Source: Zanthoxylum bungeanum (taxonomy: Eukaryota > Streptophyta > Magnoliopsida > Sapindales > Rutaceae). Taken from it: a stretch of DNA of 64,000 nt. Positions 21,497-34,887 of the stretch are shown here, piece by piece (the first letter of the stretch is position 1; each line of letters starts with the position of its first letter). A model generated the notes under the pieces. It was not told where the DNA came from. It saw only the letters and a program-made list of their open reading frames with translations, and made no database searches. The translations under genes were made by a program, and so were the position numbers. The stretch lies in assembly GCA_019454045.1 (NCBI GenBank), contig SKCR01033454.1, positions 243,191-307,190 of the forward strand, given 5' to 3'.

Positions 21497-22387
21497 TCAA
21501 AGGCCTCTCCATCTAGGGCTGGGCATCGGCACCGGCACCGTTGGTGAAAGCGGAAAATTTAACTGACCAGAAGTTGGCGAAAACAACAAACTCGGAGAGA
21601 GTAAAGGGTACGGTGACCGCGGTGAATTCAAGCAACCGAACGGCAGCGGTGATGATGGAAATGGAAACTGTGATTGCGGCTGTTGCTGTGACTGTGAGGA
21701 CGGTGGGGCCATTACTCCCTGCTTCTGAGATGTATCGGTGGAGTTGTTCCACCGAGGCGGAGCCAGCGGAGAGAACCCCGAGAATTGCGGCGTCTTCGAG
21801 TTCGGATCAGCAGACAAGGAAGAGTTCTGAAGGTACCGCATGTAAGCCGAAACCGGAGACTCAGCCGCCGCGTGTACCGCCGGTAAAGGCGGGAGTGGCG
21901 ACAGCGGAGCGGCCGGCCGATGGATGAAGTTGCCGCTGTTGTGGCTTGTGTAGGCGGAAGCGGGAGGGTTAGGGGGAGGAATAGGAGGGGGGGCGCATGA
22001 TAGCACGGGAGAGGGACGGTTGCTAACGTGAGAGAGGGGAGGAGGGCGGATGCGCTGGAGGCGGGAGCTGGGAGGCTTGGGCTGTTGTATAGGCGGAGGA
22101 GTGGAGAACCGGTCGTGAGCGGGCGAACCGGTAAGCTTCTGGACCACATCTCGAAAATCGTTCTTGTTGATGTTGTAGACCGGAGGCTGAGGCTGAGGCT
22201 GAGGCTGAGGGTCAAAGGCGTTGTTAGGTTTGTTGATGATAGGATTACTAGTAGTAGTAGTAGGTGGTTTAGAGATCTTGTGAGAAAGCTTGTTGATTTG
22301 TTTGAGGTATTGATCTCTATTGCTACCAGTAGTAGATTCACCTTCACCACCTCCTGAATTACAACAGCTTTTATTATCCATCATCAT
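21497..22387 (-). CDS. VQ9: VQ-motif protein, VQ9/HAIKU1-like
   Basis: VQ proteins are nuclear cofactors that bind WRKY transcription factors through a short FxxxVQxLTG motif and tune stress and growth responses. Here the motif is FRDVVQKLTG near residues 81-90, inside a longer conserved block NINKNDFRDVVQKLTG then SPAHDRFSTPPP. The region SSRLQRIRPPPL, the block AAPLSPLPPLPAVHAAAESP with AYMRYLQNS, and the C-terminal run LLSPSLLFSP, GQLNFPLSPT and PSPRWRG match the VQ9/HAIKU1 branch as I know it. The N-terminal block NRDQYLKQINKLSHKISKP fits too. It is a single exon of 296 residues, as is usual for VQ genes, with low-complexity Pro, Ser and Gln stretches (a PQPQPQPQ run). Three ATG codons open the frame, and the first is used here. 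The most host-like gene in the window. HAIKU1 and VQ9 cannot be told apart with certainty without alignment. Confidence 0.92.
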   Translation of the reverse strand: MMMDNKSCCNSGGGEGESTTGSNRDQYLKQINKLSHKISKPPTTTTSNPIINKPNNAFDPQPQPQPQPPVYNINKNDFRDVVQKLTGSPAHDRFSTPPPIQQPKPPSSRLQRIRPPPLSHVSNRPSPVLSCAPPPIPPPNPPASAYTSHNSGNFIHRPAAPLSPLPPLPAVHAAAESPVSAYMRYLQNSSLSADPNSKTPQFSGFSPLAPPRWNNSTDTSQKQGVMAPPSSQSQQQPQSQFPFPSSPLPFGCLNSPRSPYPLLSPSLLFSPTSGQLNFPLSPTVPVPMPSPRWRGL

Positions 22388-22410
22388 TATTATTATTAAA
22401 TCAAATACTA

Positions 22411-22414
22411 ATAC

Positions 22415-22445
<31 letters not shown>

Positions 22446-22470
22446 TAATAATAATAACAATAATAATAAT
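22411..22470. repeat. AAT microsatellite upstream of the VQ start
   Basis: A near-perfect (AAT)n tract begins about 25 bp upstream of the VQ start codon, in the expected 5' leader. Length variation there could change the leader. Confidence 0.85.
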
Positions 22471-22578
22471 ACCCCTCCTTTTAGATCTCACCACCACCGG
22501 ATTACAAGAAGGGGCTATTTAAAGTTTTATCAAATACAAATTAATACTGCCATTTCATTGTTGTCTTTTCTTCAGAAA

Positions 22579-22608
22579 CAACTCAACTCAACTCAACTCA
22601 ACTCAACT
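22579..22608. repeat. ACTCA microsatellite in the VQ 5' region
   Basis: About six head-to-tail ACTCA units (GAGTT on the gene strand) about 190-220 bp upstream of the VQ start, probably in the promoter or leader. Confidence 0.85.
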
Positions 22609-22639
22609 CTCTCCTCTCTTCTCATTCTTATCTTCCAAT

Positions 22640-24654
22640 TTATGTGGTGATGTGTCACTGCCGTGATTGTTGGGTCACGGGGTCACCTTATACTTTTCTA
22701 ATTTTTGCTTTTCTTTCATTTGGATTATTCATTACTGTTTTAAATCTAACTATCAGACGCTATTTAATATCCGAAATTTAATAAATTTTGAATATACTTT
22801 ATATATAAAATTATGCATTCAAAATAAATATTAATCTGTTATGATTTCAGTATTTTGGATATCCGATATTCAATATCCGACCGAAAAAATAAATAAAAAA
22901 TTATAATAATATTAATTATAAAATCAAACTTAAATAAAAAATTATAATAATATTAATTATAAAACTAAAATTAATCTTTTAGATATAATTAAAAATTTTA
23001 AAAATTCAAGTAATGGAAAAATCCCACAAATCTCACAAAAATTCCATAAACCCATGAAGCTTCTAGGTTGAAATCTTAATCCACATTTAAAATCCATAAA
23101 AAAACAAATAAATAACAAATCTATAAAACATAGCAAGACCCCAAAGATAAATACGTTTTCGGACACGTGAAACGCCAAGAAAAATACGTATATGTGCTTC
23201 TTAGATATTAGATATAGGATTTTATCTCAATTTTATCTAAAATGATCAGATATCCTACCATTACTGTACCACGCACCACAAGTTGAATGAAATTTTGCTT
23301 CTTTCTTTGGAAGCCAATCTAAGGCTGCCAAAAGGGTTTTGTTTTGCTTATCACCAGCCCCTCTGTTCAGGCTTTCTCAGCTCTCCATATCTCCTTTTTC
23401 TTCTCTTTTTTTTTTTTTTTTGTTATTTAATTCAAAATTAAAGATTTTATAATTACTTTTTTAAAATTTTATGAAGTGGAAATAAAAGCAGTGGAAGTTT
23501 CTAAGTAGAAAATATATCATATTTCAGATATATATATCATCTCTCTCACAGATATTCATAATATAATTTTTCATTTCTAAGAGGGAAGAAATCTGGCGGG
23601 TAGATTCTGGCATCTGGGTTACTATTTCAGTCAAAAAAGACTGAAAGACTGTAATTGGAGAGAGCTGTTATTGCCCGTTATCGTTAACATCACTTAATTA
23701 TTCCACAAAGCGATTTGTACGAAAAGAGTGACAAGAATCTATGAAGCAATTATCATGTTGTGGGTCACTTTTTATATTTAAAATGTTTTTTTTTTTTCCT
23801 ATTCTCTTTTTTTTTTATTATTTTATTAATTTTTATGTTTTTATAGGAATTTGTTGAAAAAAGGAAGTTAGTTTGCAAGTCCCGGAGTTCTTTTAGGAGG
23901 CATGTCGTAGTCTTTTCTTCTTAAAAAGCACTGAATAGTTGAATGGTTCTCATTGATTTTGACTCAAGTGTCCTTTCAATTTGAAATGAAAATAAACTTC
24001 ACTGCTAAGCTAATTTTACTTAGTTTTCAACTTTTGTCATAATTATGCTAAGGAACTTGTAATAAAATCTTTTTTTTTAAAGATGAAATTAATTCATATA
24101 TAAAAATATCATAATGATGTAATTACACGGTCATAAAAGCTCGAATATAAATTTAGGAAATCTCAAGACTCAAGCTATCTTAGGATAACACCTAACAATA
24201 TAAAATAATATATGTACTAATTATTTCCCGTAACTAATAAAGATACATACTTAAAACTACTTAGGAACATGAGGAATTACAGGACCGGCCTGGTCTCCCT
24301 ACCTCAGCCTTAGTGCAAAATCTGTGACTACAAATTCCTAAATAGAAGTGAAACAATATAATACACATTGAACATAAGACTTTTACAATAATATACAATA
24401 AACATCTTAGTATATCCAGATATAATCGTATATTGAGTTGAATTAAAAATTAAAAATTAAAATATATACACACACATGAGTGAGCTTCCAATAAGGTCGG
24501 CCAGATTTGTCCGGTTGTATGCATCCAAATTTTAAAAAAATTTACACGGTAAAATACTAATATTTTGCGTGAAATCGGATGAAAATATTCGTCCGGTCGA
24601 TCGTTTTGGAAAATTATTATATATATGTATATATAAATATATAGAGAGATGGTA
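22640..24654. other. AT-rich intergenic DNA upstream of the VQ gene
   Basis: No gene recognised. The proximal part is the presumed VQ promoter. There are several A/T runs (for example near 23408 and 23790) and a short direct duplication of AAAAATTATAATAATATTAATTATAAAA at about 22896-22965. Nothing else stands out up to the foldback at 24655. Confidence 0.5.
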
Positions 24655-25316
24655 ATTTGGAAAAACTAGTCAAAAAAAACTTTGTAATTTGTTAAAATGA
24701 GTCATAACGTTTATGTTTTGGTAAAATGACCATTTTTTTCGAAGTAGACTTCGAAAAATCCAAATTCTCTGAAATCTACACCAGAGTTTTTTTTTTTAAT
24801 TTTTTTTATTAAACTTCAGATATCCGAAATTATGACATTGGATTTCGAAATTCTTCGGAGATCCGAAGTTATTATTTCGGATCTCCGAAATTTTTAAAAA
24901 CTATATAAGATAGAAGTCTTCGAAATGAATATAATACGACAAAAACTATCTAAATTATCCATCAAGACTTTGGATGTCTGAACTTGGTTTTGAAGTTACT
25001 TAGAAACAAGTTCAGATATCCTAAGTAACTTCAAAGCCAAGTTCAGATATCTCAAGTCTTGACGGATAATTCAGATATTTTTTGTCATATTATGTTCACT
25101 TCGGAGATCTCGGCCTTATATAGTTTTTAAGAAATTCCGAGATCCGAAGTTTCAAATAAAAAATTAAAAAAAAGAATTTCGGTGTAGATTTTGGATAATT
25201 TGGATTCTTCGAAGTCTACTTCGGAGAAGATGGTCATGTTGGCAAAACCAAAACGTTGTGGCTCATTTTAGTAAATTACAAAGATTTTTTTTGATAGTTT
25301 TGCTAAATTCTCTATT
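24655..25316. mobile_element. Long foldback (inverted-repeat) element
   Basis: Two arms of roughly 300-350 bp (24655-25003 and 25021-25316) are reverse complements of each other with scattered mismatches and small gaps, separated by a 17 bp loop. Outer arm ends pair AAAACTAGTCAAAAAAAACT with AATCTTTTTTTGATAGTTTT read inverted, and the inner stem pairs CTTGGTTTTGAAGTTACTTAG with CTAAGTAACTTCAAAGCCAAG. Within each arm are shorter palindromic pieces around TTCGGAGATCCGAA and CTTCGAAGTCTACTTCGGAG. It carries no gene. It fits a Mutator-like or foldback MITE, but I could not fix the target duplication. Confidence 0.8.
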
Positions 25317-25561
25317 TATAGTTATCATGAATTTTTATAAGTTGGAACAAAAACACTTAATGAGAAAAAAATTATGAGTCTTGTAGAAAAAACAACAGAG
25401 TGACATAATAAAATTATAATAATAAAAAATAAGATAATAGATAATAAATATATAATTCAAATATCAAAACATTACTGAAATTATACTTTTTGCGATTTCA
25501 TATAATAAAACTCATCAATTACGAAATCTTAATCAATAGTATCCGTAATTTTAATTATTTT

Positions 25562-28090
25562 TTTTGGGGTTGGTGTTCGGAGTGCCAATCCAGATCGTAT
25601 TTATGTTCGATTATGAATACGAACAATGCCTTTTTCCATAATAGTACTTATTTTAATGTAGCACCTCTTGTCTTTTATATACATATTCGATCTAATTACG
25701 ATTAGATATCTAATTATGATTAGATTGAAACTAAATCTGATTTAGTGATACATGTATATTAGACAAAGACCCTATGATTTACAACGTAGTGCACAATTAC
25801 AACGTAGTTTGTAATTGACATTGGGAAGCGTCACTATAAGTTGTATATCCTTAAATAAAGTTTTAGGTCAAGATTTACTAACACGGGTCGGTTAGTAAAA
25901 TCCGCTGAGACCAATACATGTTGTATATCGTGACTTGGTCCGATGGTTTATCCCAATGGACCATGAGTCTCGGGAGACTCGTATAGACATGTAGGTGTTT
26001 ATTTGATAGACACTGAACGACTCACTGAAGATTTCCTAATAGATGGTACACCAACGTCAATAGGAATCTTCTCGAGTTAAGCGAGCATAGTGGTCATTCG
26101 ACTTGAGATACCACAGTGGATATATGAGTTATCCTCAATACTTTGATGGCAGTCACGTCACCGATCTATTTAGATCAGACCTCCGCCTGTTTGTTGGGTG
26201 TGGACTGATGCTAATGATATCCAGTGCGTATCAAGATGGAATCTGTCAGTCCTGTGTACATGGTATATGTATCTTACACGTGTTTGCGATCTAGTAAATC
26301 CATGGCCGTGGTATAACATCAGAATCAAGTTCTGAGTGTTATTTAGAGATCGTAAATTTGAAAGTCGACAAGGATTTGACGTTCTTATCTATATCCTAGG
26401 TATAATGTGGATAGCCTGTGACGAAAGGATTATACATATGAAATGACCTCGACTTGCATAGTTTAGCGAGATTATCCGTGGTCGTTATAATTCATGAGTT
26501 AGTGGATTATGAACACGAAATTGGTTTCCGTGACGGATAAACCTAAACTTAGAGAGTCTCACTATATGAAGTGTACTCGTTGAGCATTTGGGTAACACTT
26601 TATGAATAATACAGATTATTCATAATACTTCACCGGATTAAATGAGTTAATTCAAATCATTTAAACGGTTAAACGAAAACACATCCATATGGGCATTTTT
26701 GGTCAATCTTAATTATTGTGTATTGGTATTTGATACATAATTTGATTAGATACACATTAATTATTTTTCAAATGAGATTTTGACACATACCATTAATATA
26801 TGTATTTGTTATTTAATGTAAATAAAAATACATATATATAATAATTATAATAATTAATTATTTAGATATTTAAATGTTAAATATTTGAATAATTAAATAA
26901 TATTCTTTTTCATAAATGTTATGAAAAATATTTAATTATTATTGGTTACATATGGCATGATTTAATTAAGCTTAATGTGTGCAAATTTGATTTGCTAACA
27001 TAAAGTTTGTTTTAATTTAATGAAATTAAATTGTAAAATTGACAAAAATGCCCTCCTAAAGTCGGTTAGCCTTTTTTAAAAACAAAATTGGAAAATTTTG
27101 TTTTCTTATTATTCATTCCTCCATGGTCGAAACTTCAAAAAAAAAAAAAAAGCTCTCAAATTCACTTGATGATTCAAGAAGGAAAATGAAGAAAATCAAG
27201 AAAAGGCTTAAGGAATTAGGAGGATTAAAGGTAATTCTACATATCCATAAGCTTAGAAAACATGTTTCTTATTTCTTGATGATCTAGTGAGATCCTAGGG
27301 TTTCTTCTTTTCTTAAGAATTTGGGTTTTTTTTTTTGATTTGGAGGATGAAATTGAAGGCTTGGTGCATGTGTGAAGTTGATTTGAATGATATTAATGTA
27401 ATATTTGTTCAATTTGATCATTTGATGATATGTTGTCATTCTAGAGTGTTATGACCACTCTTGTAATTCCTAGAATTGTTCTTGGGTGCTTCATTGGTGG
27501 TGACTTGGATTGGTGTTGTGATTAATTTGATTAATGTTGAAAAAGTTGGATTAAAGAATGAAAAATTGATATTTTTGGTTTCTGGATCAGATCTGGAAAT
27601 TATGGGGTTGTGATGATGAAAATGATGTCATATGAATGTATTGGATGTGTTTTGGGTGTTGGAATAATTGCCGGAAATTATTTCGGAGTTGAATTATGTG
27701 AAAATGGCGAAAAATGACGTTACCGAGTGACTTTTGAGCCAACCGGGTGACGACTACCCAAATAGTGAATTTGTCCCTGTTCGGGCAGCCCATGAACCAC
27801 CCTAATACTATTGGGGCTGACCTGAGCTGCCCTCATGTGTATTGGGTAGTCGGTTCGGTCAAAAACGTATTTTATACCATTTTGCGGAAAAATATTTTTC
27901 GTAAAAGTTTCGCGACGTTTCTTAATTATTTATGTCATTATTTGATATCGAATAAATATGTTTAGGTGAAATATGAATAAATTATTCATATTGGATATTG
28001 AATAATTTATTCGGTAATTTTAAAAAGTTTTAAAATTACGATTTCACCCGAACTGCGAGCTTCCGCTGTGCCCGCACTAAAACCCCAATA
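25562..28090 (+). repeat. Left LTR of the copia element
   Basis: Matches 32388-34887 from GGTTGGTGnTCGGAGTGCCA to the block CACCCGAACnGCGAGCTTCCG. The first bases are altered (a T run instead of TGTTA), and the end is CCCCAATA before the primer site. The 63-residue frame at 26103-26294 recurs in the other LTR at 32931-33122 but reflects sequence copying only. Confidence 0.85.
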
Positions 28091-28095
28091 AAAAA

Positions 28096-28107
28096 TGGCA
28101 TCAAAGC
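28096..28107 (+). other. Primer binding site, initiator tRNA-Met type (altered)
   Basis: TGGCATCAAAGC resembles the standard copia site TGGTATCAGAGC with two transitions, consistent with decay by cytosine deamination. It follows the left LTR by five bases. Confidence 0.75.
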
Positions 28108-31100
28108 AGGTCTGATCCCTCATCCATTACATTTGTCATGCTTGATATATGATATATAATTTAATTTTGATGTTTGCACATGCATGTAATTTATATATTT
28201 CTTGACTTTTTGGTTCTACGCTAACGGGAAACGTAACAGAAATTTAATAGTTAAGTTTAATTATGTTTTCTAAGGTAGAATTGAATTGTTTAGAAGTTGA
28301 TCTAGATTATATTCTGCATTTTATATGGAGCAAAGTTTTCTTGAGGAATATCCCCGCTTAAATAAGGGTGTAAAGTGACATGTATTGGATGCATGTTTCT
28401 TGGTCTGTCTTGTCAATACGGTTTATGGGTATCTTTCTATGGCTGCATCCGAGAAAGTGCCAAAGCAGTGAGGGTGTAATTGATAGAATATTATCCATGC
28501 CAGATGTATATTTGATTCTAGATAAATTCAAGTGAAAGTGGAAATCCTGAACGTGACAAAGCTGTCAGAACTATATCGGTAGCTTGAGTTTGCATTGGCA
28601 AGTGAAGCCTTGATATGCCTCATTGTGAACGTGCCAAAGCTGTCATAACGAGAAACGGTCAGGACCAAAATCTGGAGTCACAGTGAGTGTGATTGACAAT
28701 GAGTTGTCTACCTAATGAATATACGTAGGCGAGATCGTGCCAAAGCTGTGAATTGAAATATATTCATGGGGTCTACCTCTCACTATGGAATTCGATTTAA
28801 TTATTGAATTCCCATTTTCCGTTGGGGATTACGGTATTACGTAAAGTAGTGGGAGACATTGCTGGGTTAAAAATCCATAACTTAGGCAGTGCGTAATATT
28901 ATGGAAATTGTTGCTTTTGTTTTCCTTTATTCTATATTGTTAATAGAAGTATACTTCTAATCCACTGCATGCATATTATTTGAATATGTTTTCTGACTTC
29001 TCTTTTGGTTGTGTTTTTCTAGAATAGGTTCTAGAATGCTAGTAGACTTGGATATTGTTAGATTAGTCAAAACCATCGGGAACTGTTGTTCCGATTTTGT
29101 TGAAAATCAAGATGGTTAGTGACTTAGTTACTAAGTCACGATAAGTAATCTAAATAGATATCTGTTTTAGGATATAATTGTCTAGAGAGAATAGTTTCTT
29201 GTGCTGTAAGAATTGACGTGAATTAGTTCATGTCTCAAGATTCTTGACTGACATTAATAAAACTCCATTAGGTATTTTGTTTATCTTATATTGACGTTTC
29301 TTGGCTTTAGTGACTTTTAGAAGTCACGTATTTGACACAGTTTGCTAATCAATTATTTACAATTGTTGCGAATAATTGAAGGCAAATTATAAAGCTAAAG
29401 AAAAGGATATGTGTATAGTTGTGTGTAGAGAATACGATCCTCACAATACGACAACTGAGGTATTGGATACCGGATCTCCCATCTAGTTATTTAAAATAAT
29501 ATTTAATAATTGTTTTTGATATTTGATATCAGAACTTTCGACTATTGGATATTTACTTGTTCTTTATAAACAGTTGTTACATATTTTAATACGACTAGTA
29601 GTGTCATTGATATAGAGATAAACATTAAGAAAAATATTCGGTTAACTAAATAACTTAGAACAGTGCTTTATGAGATTTTATCACATAAGCATTAGAAGCT
29701 TATTCCGTATGGTAAAGGATGGTCTGATACAAGATCACACCATGTATCCTTATCCAGTTAATGAATATTGTATTCAGGAGGTGATTAAATATCATTTAAC
29801 CAATGATCGTCATTGGACCACATATTTATTAAACTAATACATTGGATGTATGTAGTTTAATGAATTAGGAATGACCTTGGATAGTTTTCTTTACTTCATA
29901 ACTTAGTTAATGAATTGTCATGACTTGGTTACATGTTTCTAAAAGAATATATATATTGAACGTCTTGAATGGTTCGAGAACTTTCAATATGTTTATGATG
30001 AAACACGGATAAAATATTTTGAATAGTTCAAAGATATTCTATTTGAAGTGTTGAAAACTATATTTTAAAATTCATCGTGAGTCTTTGAATTGTTCAAAGA
30101 TGTTTGATATGATCAGACATATGAATTTATGGCAATTTGTTCTAAAATTATTTAATGAATTTGATTCTTACTCAAGATGATTATACTACGATTCCATCGT
30201 GATGGAATTGGTTAGTGGGATAAATCAAGTCTTATATGATTTGATTCTTTCGATATTGAGTGTTACCGAATTAGTTTTCAATACTCTTGGGGATATACTC
30301 CAGTAACACTAATTCAACTTTTTAATTAAGGTTCCATTAGTTTCTACAGTTACATATATGATATGTATAAGTAGAAAATTCGAATCTTAAAAGGTTTGAG
30401 ATTTGAATATTTCTTTTGTATAATAATTATATAATTGAAAAGTACTTGCGCCTTGGAGGTACAAGTAAAAGTTTATCATTTATTCTATTTAATAGAATAT
30501 TATATTCTATTTGATAGAATATTATATTCTATTTGATAGAATATCTTTTCTACGATCCCGAGTAATAAAATTATTTTATTACTTGGCATGTAACATCAGA
30601 TGTCGACAATTGTAGAAAAGACTTGAAAAGTCAAATGTGAGAGTGATAAACTATAAATGGAACTATATAATTAATAAGATGAAAAGACCATTAGATATCT
30701 TCCGTATAAGTTTAATAGGATGTCAGAATCATTCACAAAGTATTCGATACTTAATGGTTCTGTTGTTTTCTTATCGAAGAAAATTATCCTATAACATATA
30801 GTGGGAGCGATATTTGATATCGATTTTGGAAGTTAACATTGAACCATAGATCTAAGATTGTTCGTAGCTTACTATAATCAAGTTTTGAACTTGATTAAGC
30901 TTTCGTTATGAATCGTTCATAAAATATGCAAATTGTTTGTGCAACAAAAGTAAAGTGAGCTTGTTAAAGTTTTGACCTTTATAGTATGACAGTGAGAAAG
31001 GTTATACTCAGCAATCTATTGTAGATTCTGAGAAAACTTGTCTCAAGTCGTACTAATTGAACAATTAAAGATTTGTTGGTTAATATTGATATTAAACAAT

Positions 31101-32387
31101 GTATTTTGGCTAAATAATGCAAAGTGGCATTCCTGAATATTTTCTTCGAATGAGAGATCCGTTGGGGGGTTTCTTTGTTTGAAGAATTTATTCTAGAATG
31201 GCCCTAGAGTTGGTATTCTGCTAAGATCACAGTTTGATATACTAGCTTATAGAGCCTATTGTAGACTCATAAAAGCTTTCCAGAAATCTGTGTTTTCTAA
31301 TTTTGATAACTACACATATGAATAGTAGGGTCAGTGAGAGCGTATAAATTTCTTTCTAGTGTTGTATATCCTAACGACATTATCATTATTAATGTAATAA
31401 TCAGATGTTTGTAAGGTAAAAAGGTTTACCTAAGTCTTCTTTTCTCCATGAAAGCAGTGCAGTAGTCTCTGTTATATTTGATATAAACTTTTATATACGA
31501 TATAAAGCTAAGAGACTTGTGAGATACTCCTATTAGTCGTGCATTAGATATGATCTAATAAAGGACACAACAAGACTATCTATATGACAGTTAGTATAAT
31601 TTTTTGACAGTTAGTGTGTCTCTTGTATATAATATTTATCTTTCGTAAATGATGATTCCTTTGTCGAAAGAGAAATTGATTAGAATGTCTAGTCAATCTG
31701 ATGCATCATATGATGATGGCATAATGAATATTGTATTATGTATGATTATAGATATCAATTTAATTGTAATTGTTACGAGTTATTTTGATATGTTGTAGAC
31801 CATAGGATGTGTCTTGAAACATGTTCTTTACTATCCTTGAGATATTACGAACGAGTTTCTTATTCATGGAGAATATAATCCGCAACCATTAAGGTCAGAT
31901 TAGTTTTGAGTCTAATTATGACATTAAATGGTCTATGTCATATAAAGTCAGAAAAGATGCAGTGGGAGTGTCACGATTGATTCTACTGTATTAGTGGAAT
32001 TTGTTGCAACTTTTGAAGTATTGACTTATAAAGTTGCATAGTGACCTTATAGATTAGAAGTTTTGATATTAGTATTATGTTTGCGGTTGTCTACATAGTA
32101 TTTTGGATTTGATCCTAAATACATAGATAACTCAGTAGCTGTAGCACAATATTGATATCGCATCTGAGTCACATTGATGTAGAACTTGGGTTCTACAAAA
32201 TATTAATGATGATGGTTAAAGGAAACAATTGGGTTTTTTTTAGATAAACTCAATATGTTATAGCAGACCTAATTCCTGTTGCCTACCTTTTGAGTGCTAG
32301 CTGAGCTCTTGAGGGCCATGAGTATGTGATACACATTGAGATGTGTATATGATACCGTGGATTGGCACTAGAGCAAGTGGGAGAAAT
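28108..32387 (+). pseudogene. Decayed interior of the copia element
   Basis: The first 800 bp are a noncoding leader with repeated TGCCAAAGC-type motifs (28458, 28557, 28635 and 28738) and a block ending ACGTAAAGTAGTGGGAGACAT near 28836. Beyond this only scraps of pol can be read. One is near 29665-29775, where a plus-strand frame gives an RSLFRMVKDGLIQDHTMYPYP-like stretch, the segment before integrase in copia Pol. A few RNase H-like words lie near 31960-32030. No frame longer than 60 codons survives. There is no reverse transcriptase motif, so the element is dead or long non-autonomous. Confidence 0.65.
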
Positions 32388-34887
32388 TGTTAGGGTTGGT
32401 GCTCGGAGTGCCAATCCAGATCGTATTTATGTCGGATTTATGAATACGAACAATGTTTTTTTTTCCATAATAGTACTTATTTAATGGTAGCACCTCTTGT
32501 CTTTTATATACATATTCGATCTAATTACGATTAGATATCTAATTATGATTAGTTTGAAACTAAATCTGATTTAGTGATACGTGTATATTAGACAAAGACC
32601 CTAAGATTTACGTCGTAGTGCGCAGTTACAATGTAGTTTGTAATTGACATTGGGAAGCGTCACTATAAGTTGTATATCCTTAAATAAAGTTCATGGTCAA
32701 GATTTACTAACACAGGTCGGTTAGTAAAATCCGCTGAGACCAGTACATGTCGTATATCGTGACTTGGTCCGATGGTTTATCCCAATGAACCACGAGTCTC
32801 GAGAGACTCATATAGACATATAGTGTTTATTTGATAGACACTGAACGACTCACTGAAGATTTCCTAATAGATGGTACACAAACGTCAATAGGAATCTTCT
32901 CGAGTTGAGCGAGCATAGTGGTCCTTCGACTTGAGATACCACAGTGGATATATGAGTTATCCTCCACACTTTGATGGCAGTCACGTCACCGATCTATTTA
33001 GATCAGACCTCCGTCTGTTTGTTGGGTGTGGACTGATGCTCATGATATCCAGTGCGTATCAAGATAGAATCCGTCAGTCCTCTGTACAGGGCATATGTAT
33101 CCTACACGTGTTTGCGATCTAGTAAATCCATGGCAGTGGTATAACTTCGGAATAAAGTTCCGAGTGTTATTTAGAGATCGTAAATTTGAAAGTCGACAAG
33201 GATTTGACGTTCTTATCTATATTCTAGGTATAATGTGGATAGCCTGTTACGGAAGGATTATACATATGAAATGACCTCGACTTGCATAGTTTAGCGAGAT
33301 TATCCGTGGTCGTCATAATTCATGAGTTGGTGGATTATAAACACGAAATGGATTCTGTGACGGATAAACCTAAACTTAGAGAGTCCCACTATATGAAGTG
33401 TACTCGTTGAGCATTTGGGCAACACTTTATGAATAATATAGATTATTCATAATACTTCACCGGATTAAATGAGTTAATTCGAATCGTTTAAATGGTTAAA
33501 CGAAAACACATGCATATGGGCATTTTTGGTCAATCTTAATTATTGTGTATTGGTATTTGATACATAATTTGATTAGATACACATTAATTATTTTTCAAAT
33601 GAGATTTTGACACAAGCCATTAATATATGTGTTTGTTATTTAATGTAAATAAAAATACATATATATAATAATTATATTAATTAATTATTTAGATATTTAA
33701 ATGTTAAATATTTGAATAATTAAATAATATTCTTTTTCATAAATGTTATGAAAAATATTTAATTATAATTGGTTACATATGGCATGATTTAATTAAGCTT
33801 AATGTGTGCAAATTTGATTTGCTAACATAAAGTTTGTTTTAATTTAATGAAATTAAATTGTAAAATTGACAAAAATGCCCTCCTAAAGTCGGTTAGCCTT
33901 TTTTTAAAAAAACAAAATTGGAAAATTTTGTTTTCTTATTATTCATTCCTCTATGGCCGAAATTTTAAATAAAAAATAGCTCTCAAATTCACTTGGTGAT
34001 TCAAGAAGGAAAAAGAAGAAAATCAAGAAAAGGTTTAAAGAATTAGGACGATTAAAGGTAATTCTAAATATCCCTAAGCTTAGAAAATATATTTCTTGTT
34101 TCTTGATGATCTATTGAGATCCTAGGGTTTCTTCTTTTCTTAAGAATTTGGGGTTTTTTGATTTGCAGGATGGAATTGAAGGCTTGGTGCATGTGTGAAG
34201 TTGATTTGAATGATTTTAGTGTAATATTTGTTCAATTTGATCATTTGATGATATGTTTCCATTCTAGAGTGTTATGACCACTCTTGTAATGCCTAGAATT
34301 GTTCTTGGGTGCTTCATTGGTGGTGACTTGGATTGGTGTTGTGATTAATTTGATTAATGTTGAAAAAGTTAGATTAAAGCATGAATAATTGACATTTTTA
34401 GTTTCCAGATTAGATCTGGAAATTCTGGATTTATGATGATGAAAATGATGTCATATGAATGTATTAGATGTGTTTTGGGTGTTGGAACAATTGTCGGAAA
34501 TTGTTTCGGAGTTGAAATATTCAAACATGGTGAAAAACGGCATTACCGGGTGACTTTTAAGCCAACCGGGTGACGGTTGCCCAAACAGTGAATTTGTCAC
34601 TGTTCAGGCAGCCCATGAACTGCCCTAATACTATTGGGGCTGACCTGGGCAGTCCTCATGTGTATTGGGTAGTCGGTTCGGTCAAAAACGCGTTTTATGC
34701 CATTTTGCGGAAAAACATTTTTCGTAAAAGTTCGCGACATTTCTTAATTATTTATGTCGTTATTTGATATCGAATAAATATGTTTATGTGAAATATGAAT
34801 AAATTATTCATATTGGATATTGAATAATTTATTCGATAATTTTAAAAAGTTTTAAAATTACGATTTCACCCGAACCGCGAGCTTCCG
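32388..34887 (+). repeat. Right LTR of the copia element (3' end truncated)
   Basis: Starts TGTTAGGGTTGG directly after the polypurine tract at 32374-32387. Compared with the left LTR it stops at GAGCTTCCG, where the sequence turns into a TA repeat. This suggests a deletion or a slippage event at the end. Confidence 0.85.

Larger units (their letters stand above)
25562..34887 (+). mobile_element. Ty1/copia retrotransposon with 2.5 kb LTRs and decayed interior
   Basis: Two direct repeats (25562-28090 and 32388-34887) flank a 4.3 kb interior. The left one is followed by a methionine-type primer site, and the right one is preceded by the polypurine tract AAGTGGGAGAAAT. These are the hallmarks of a plus-strand Ty1/copia element. 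The right LTR lacks its last 30-40 bp and passes into a TA run. LTRs look a few percent diverged, older than the LOG element. No target duplication is readable. Confidence 0.85.

Noticed and set aside
21541..22357. Plus-strand and alternate minus-strand frames across the VQ gene
   Set aside because: Shadows of the GC-rich VQ coding sequence. Only the frame with FRDVVQKLTG matches a known family.
26103..33122. Paired 63-codon frames in both copia LTRs as a conserved small protein
   Set aside because: Each sits in a duplicated LTR, so similarity is expected from LTR copying. Substitutions do not look protein-constrained.
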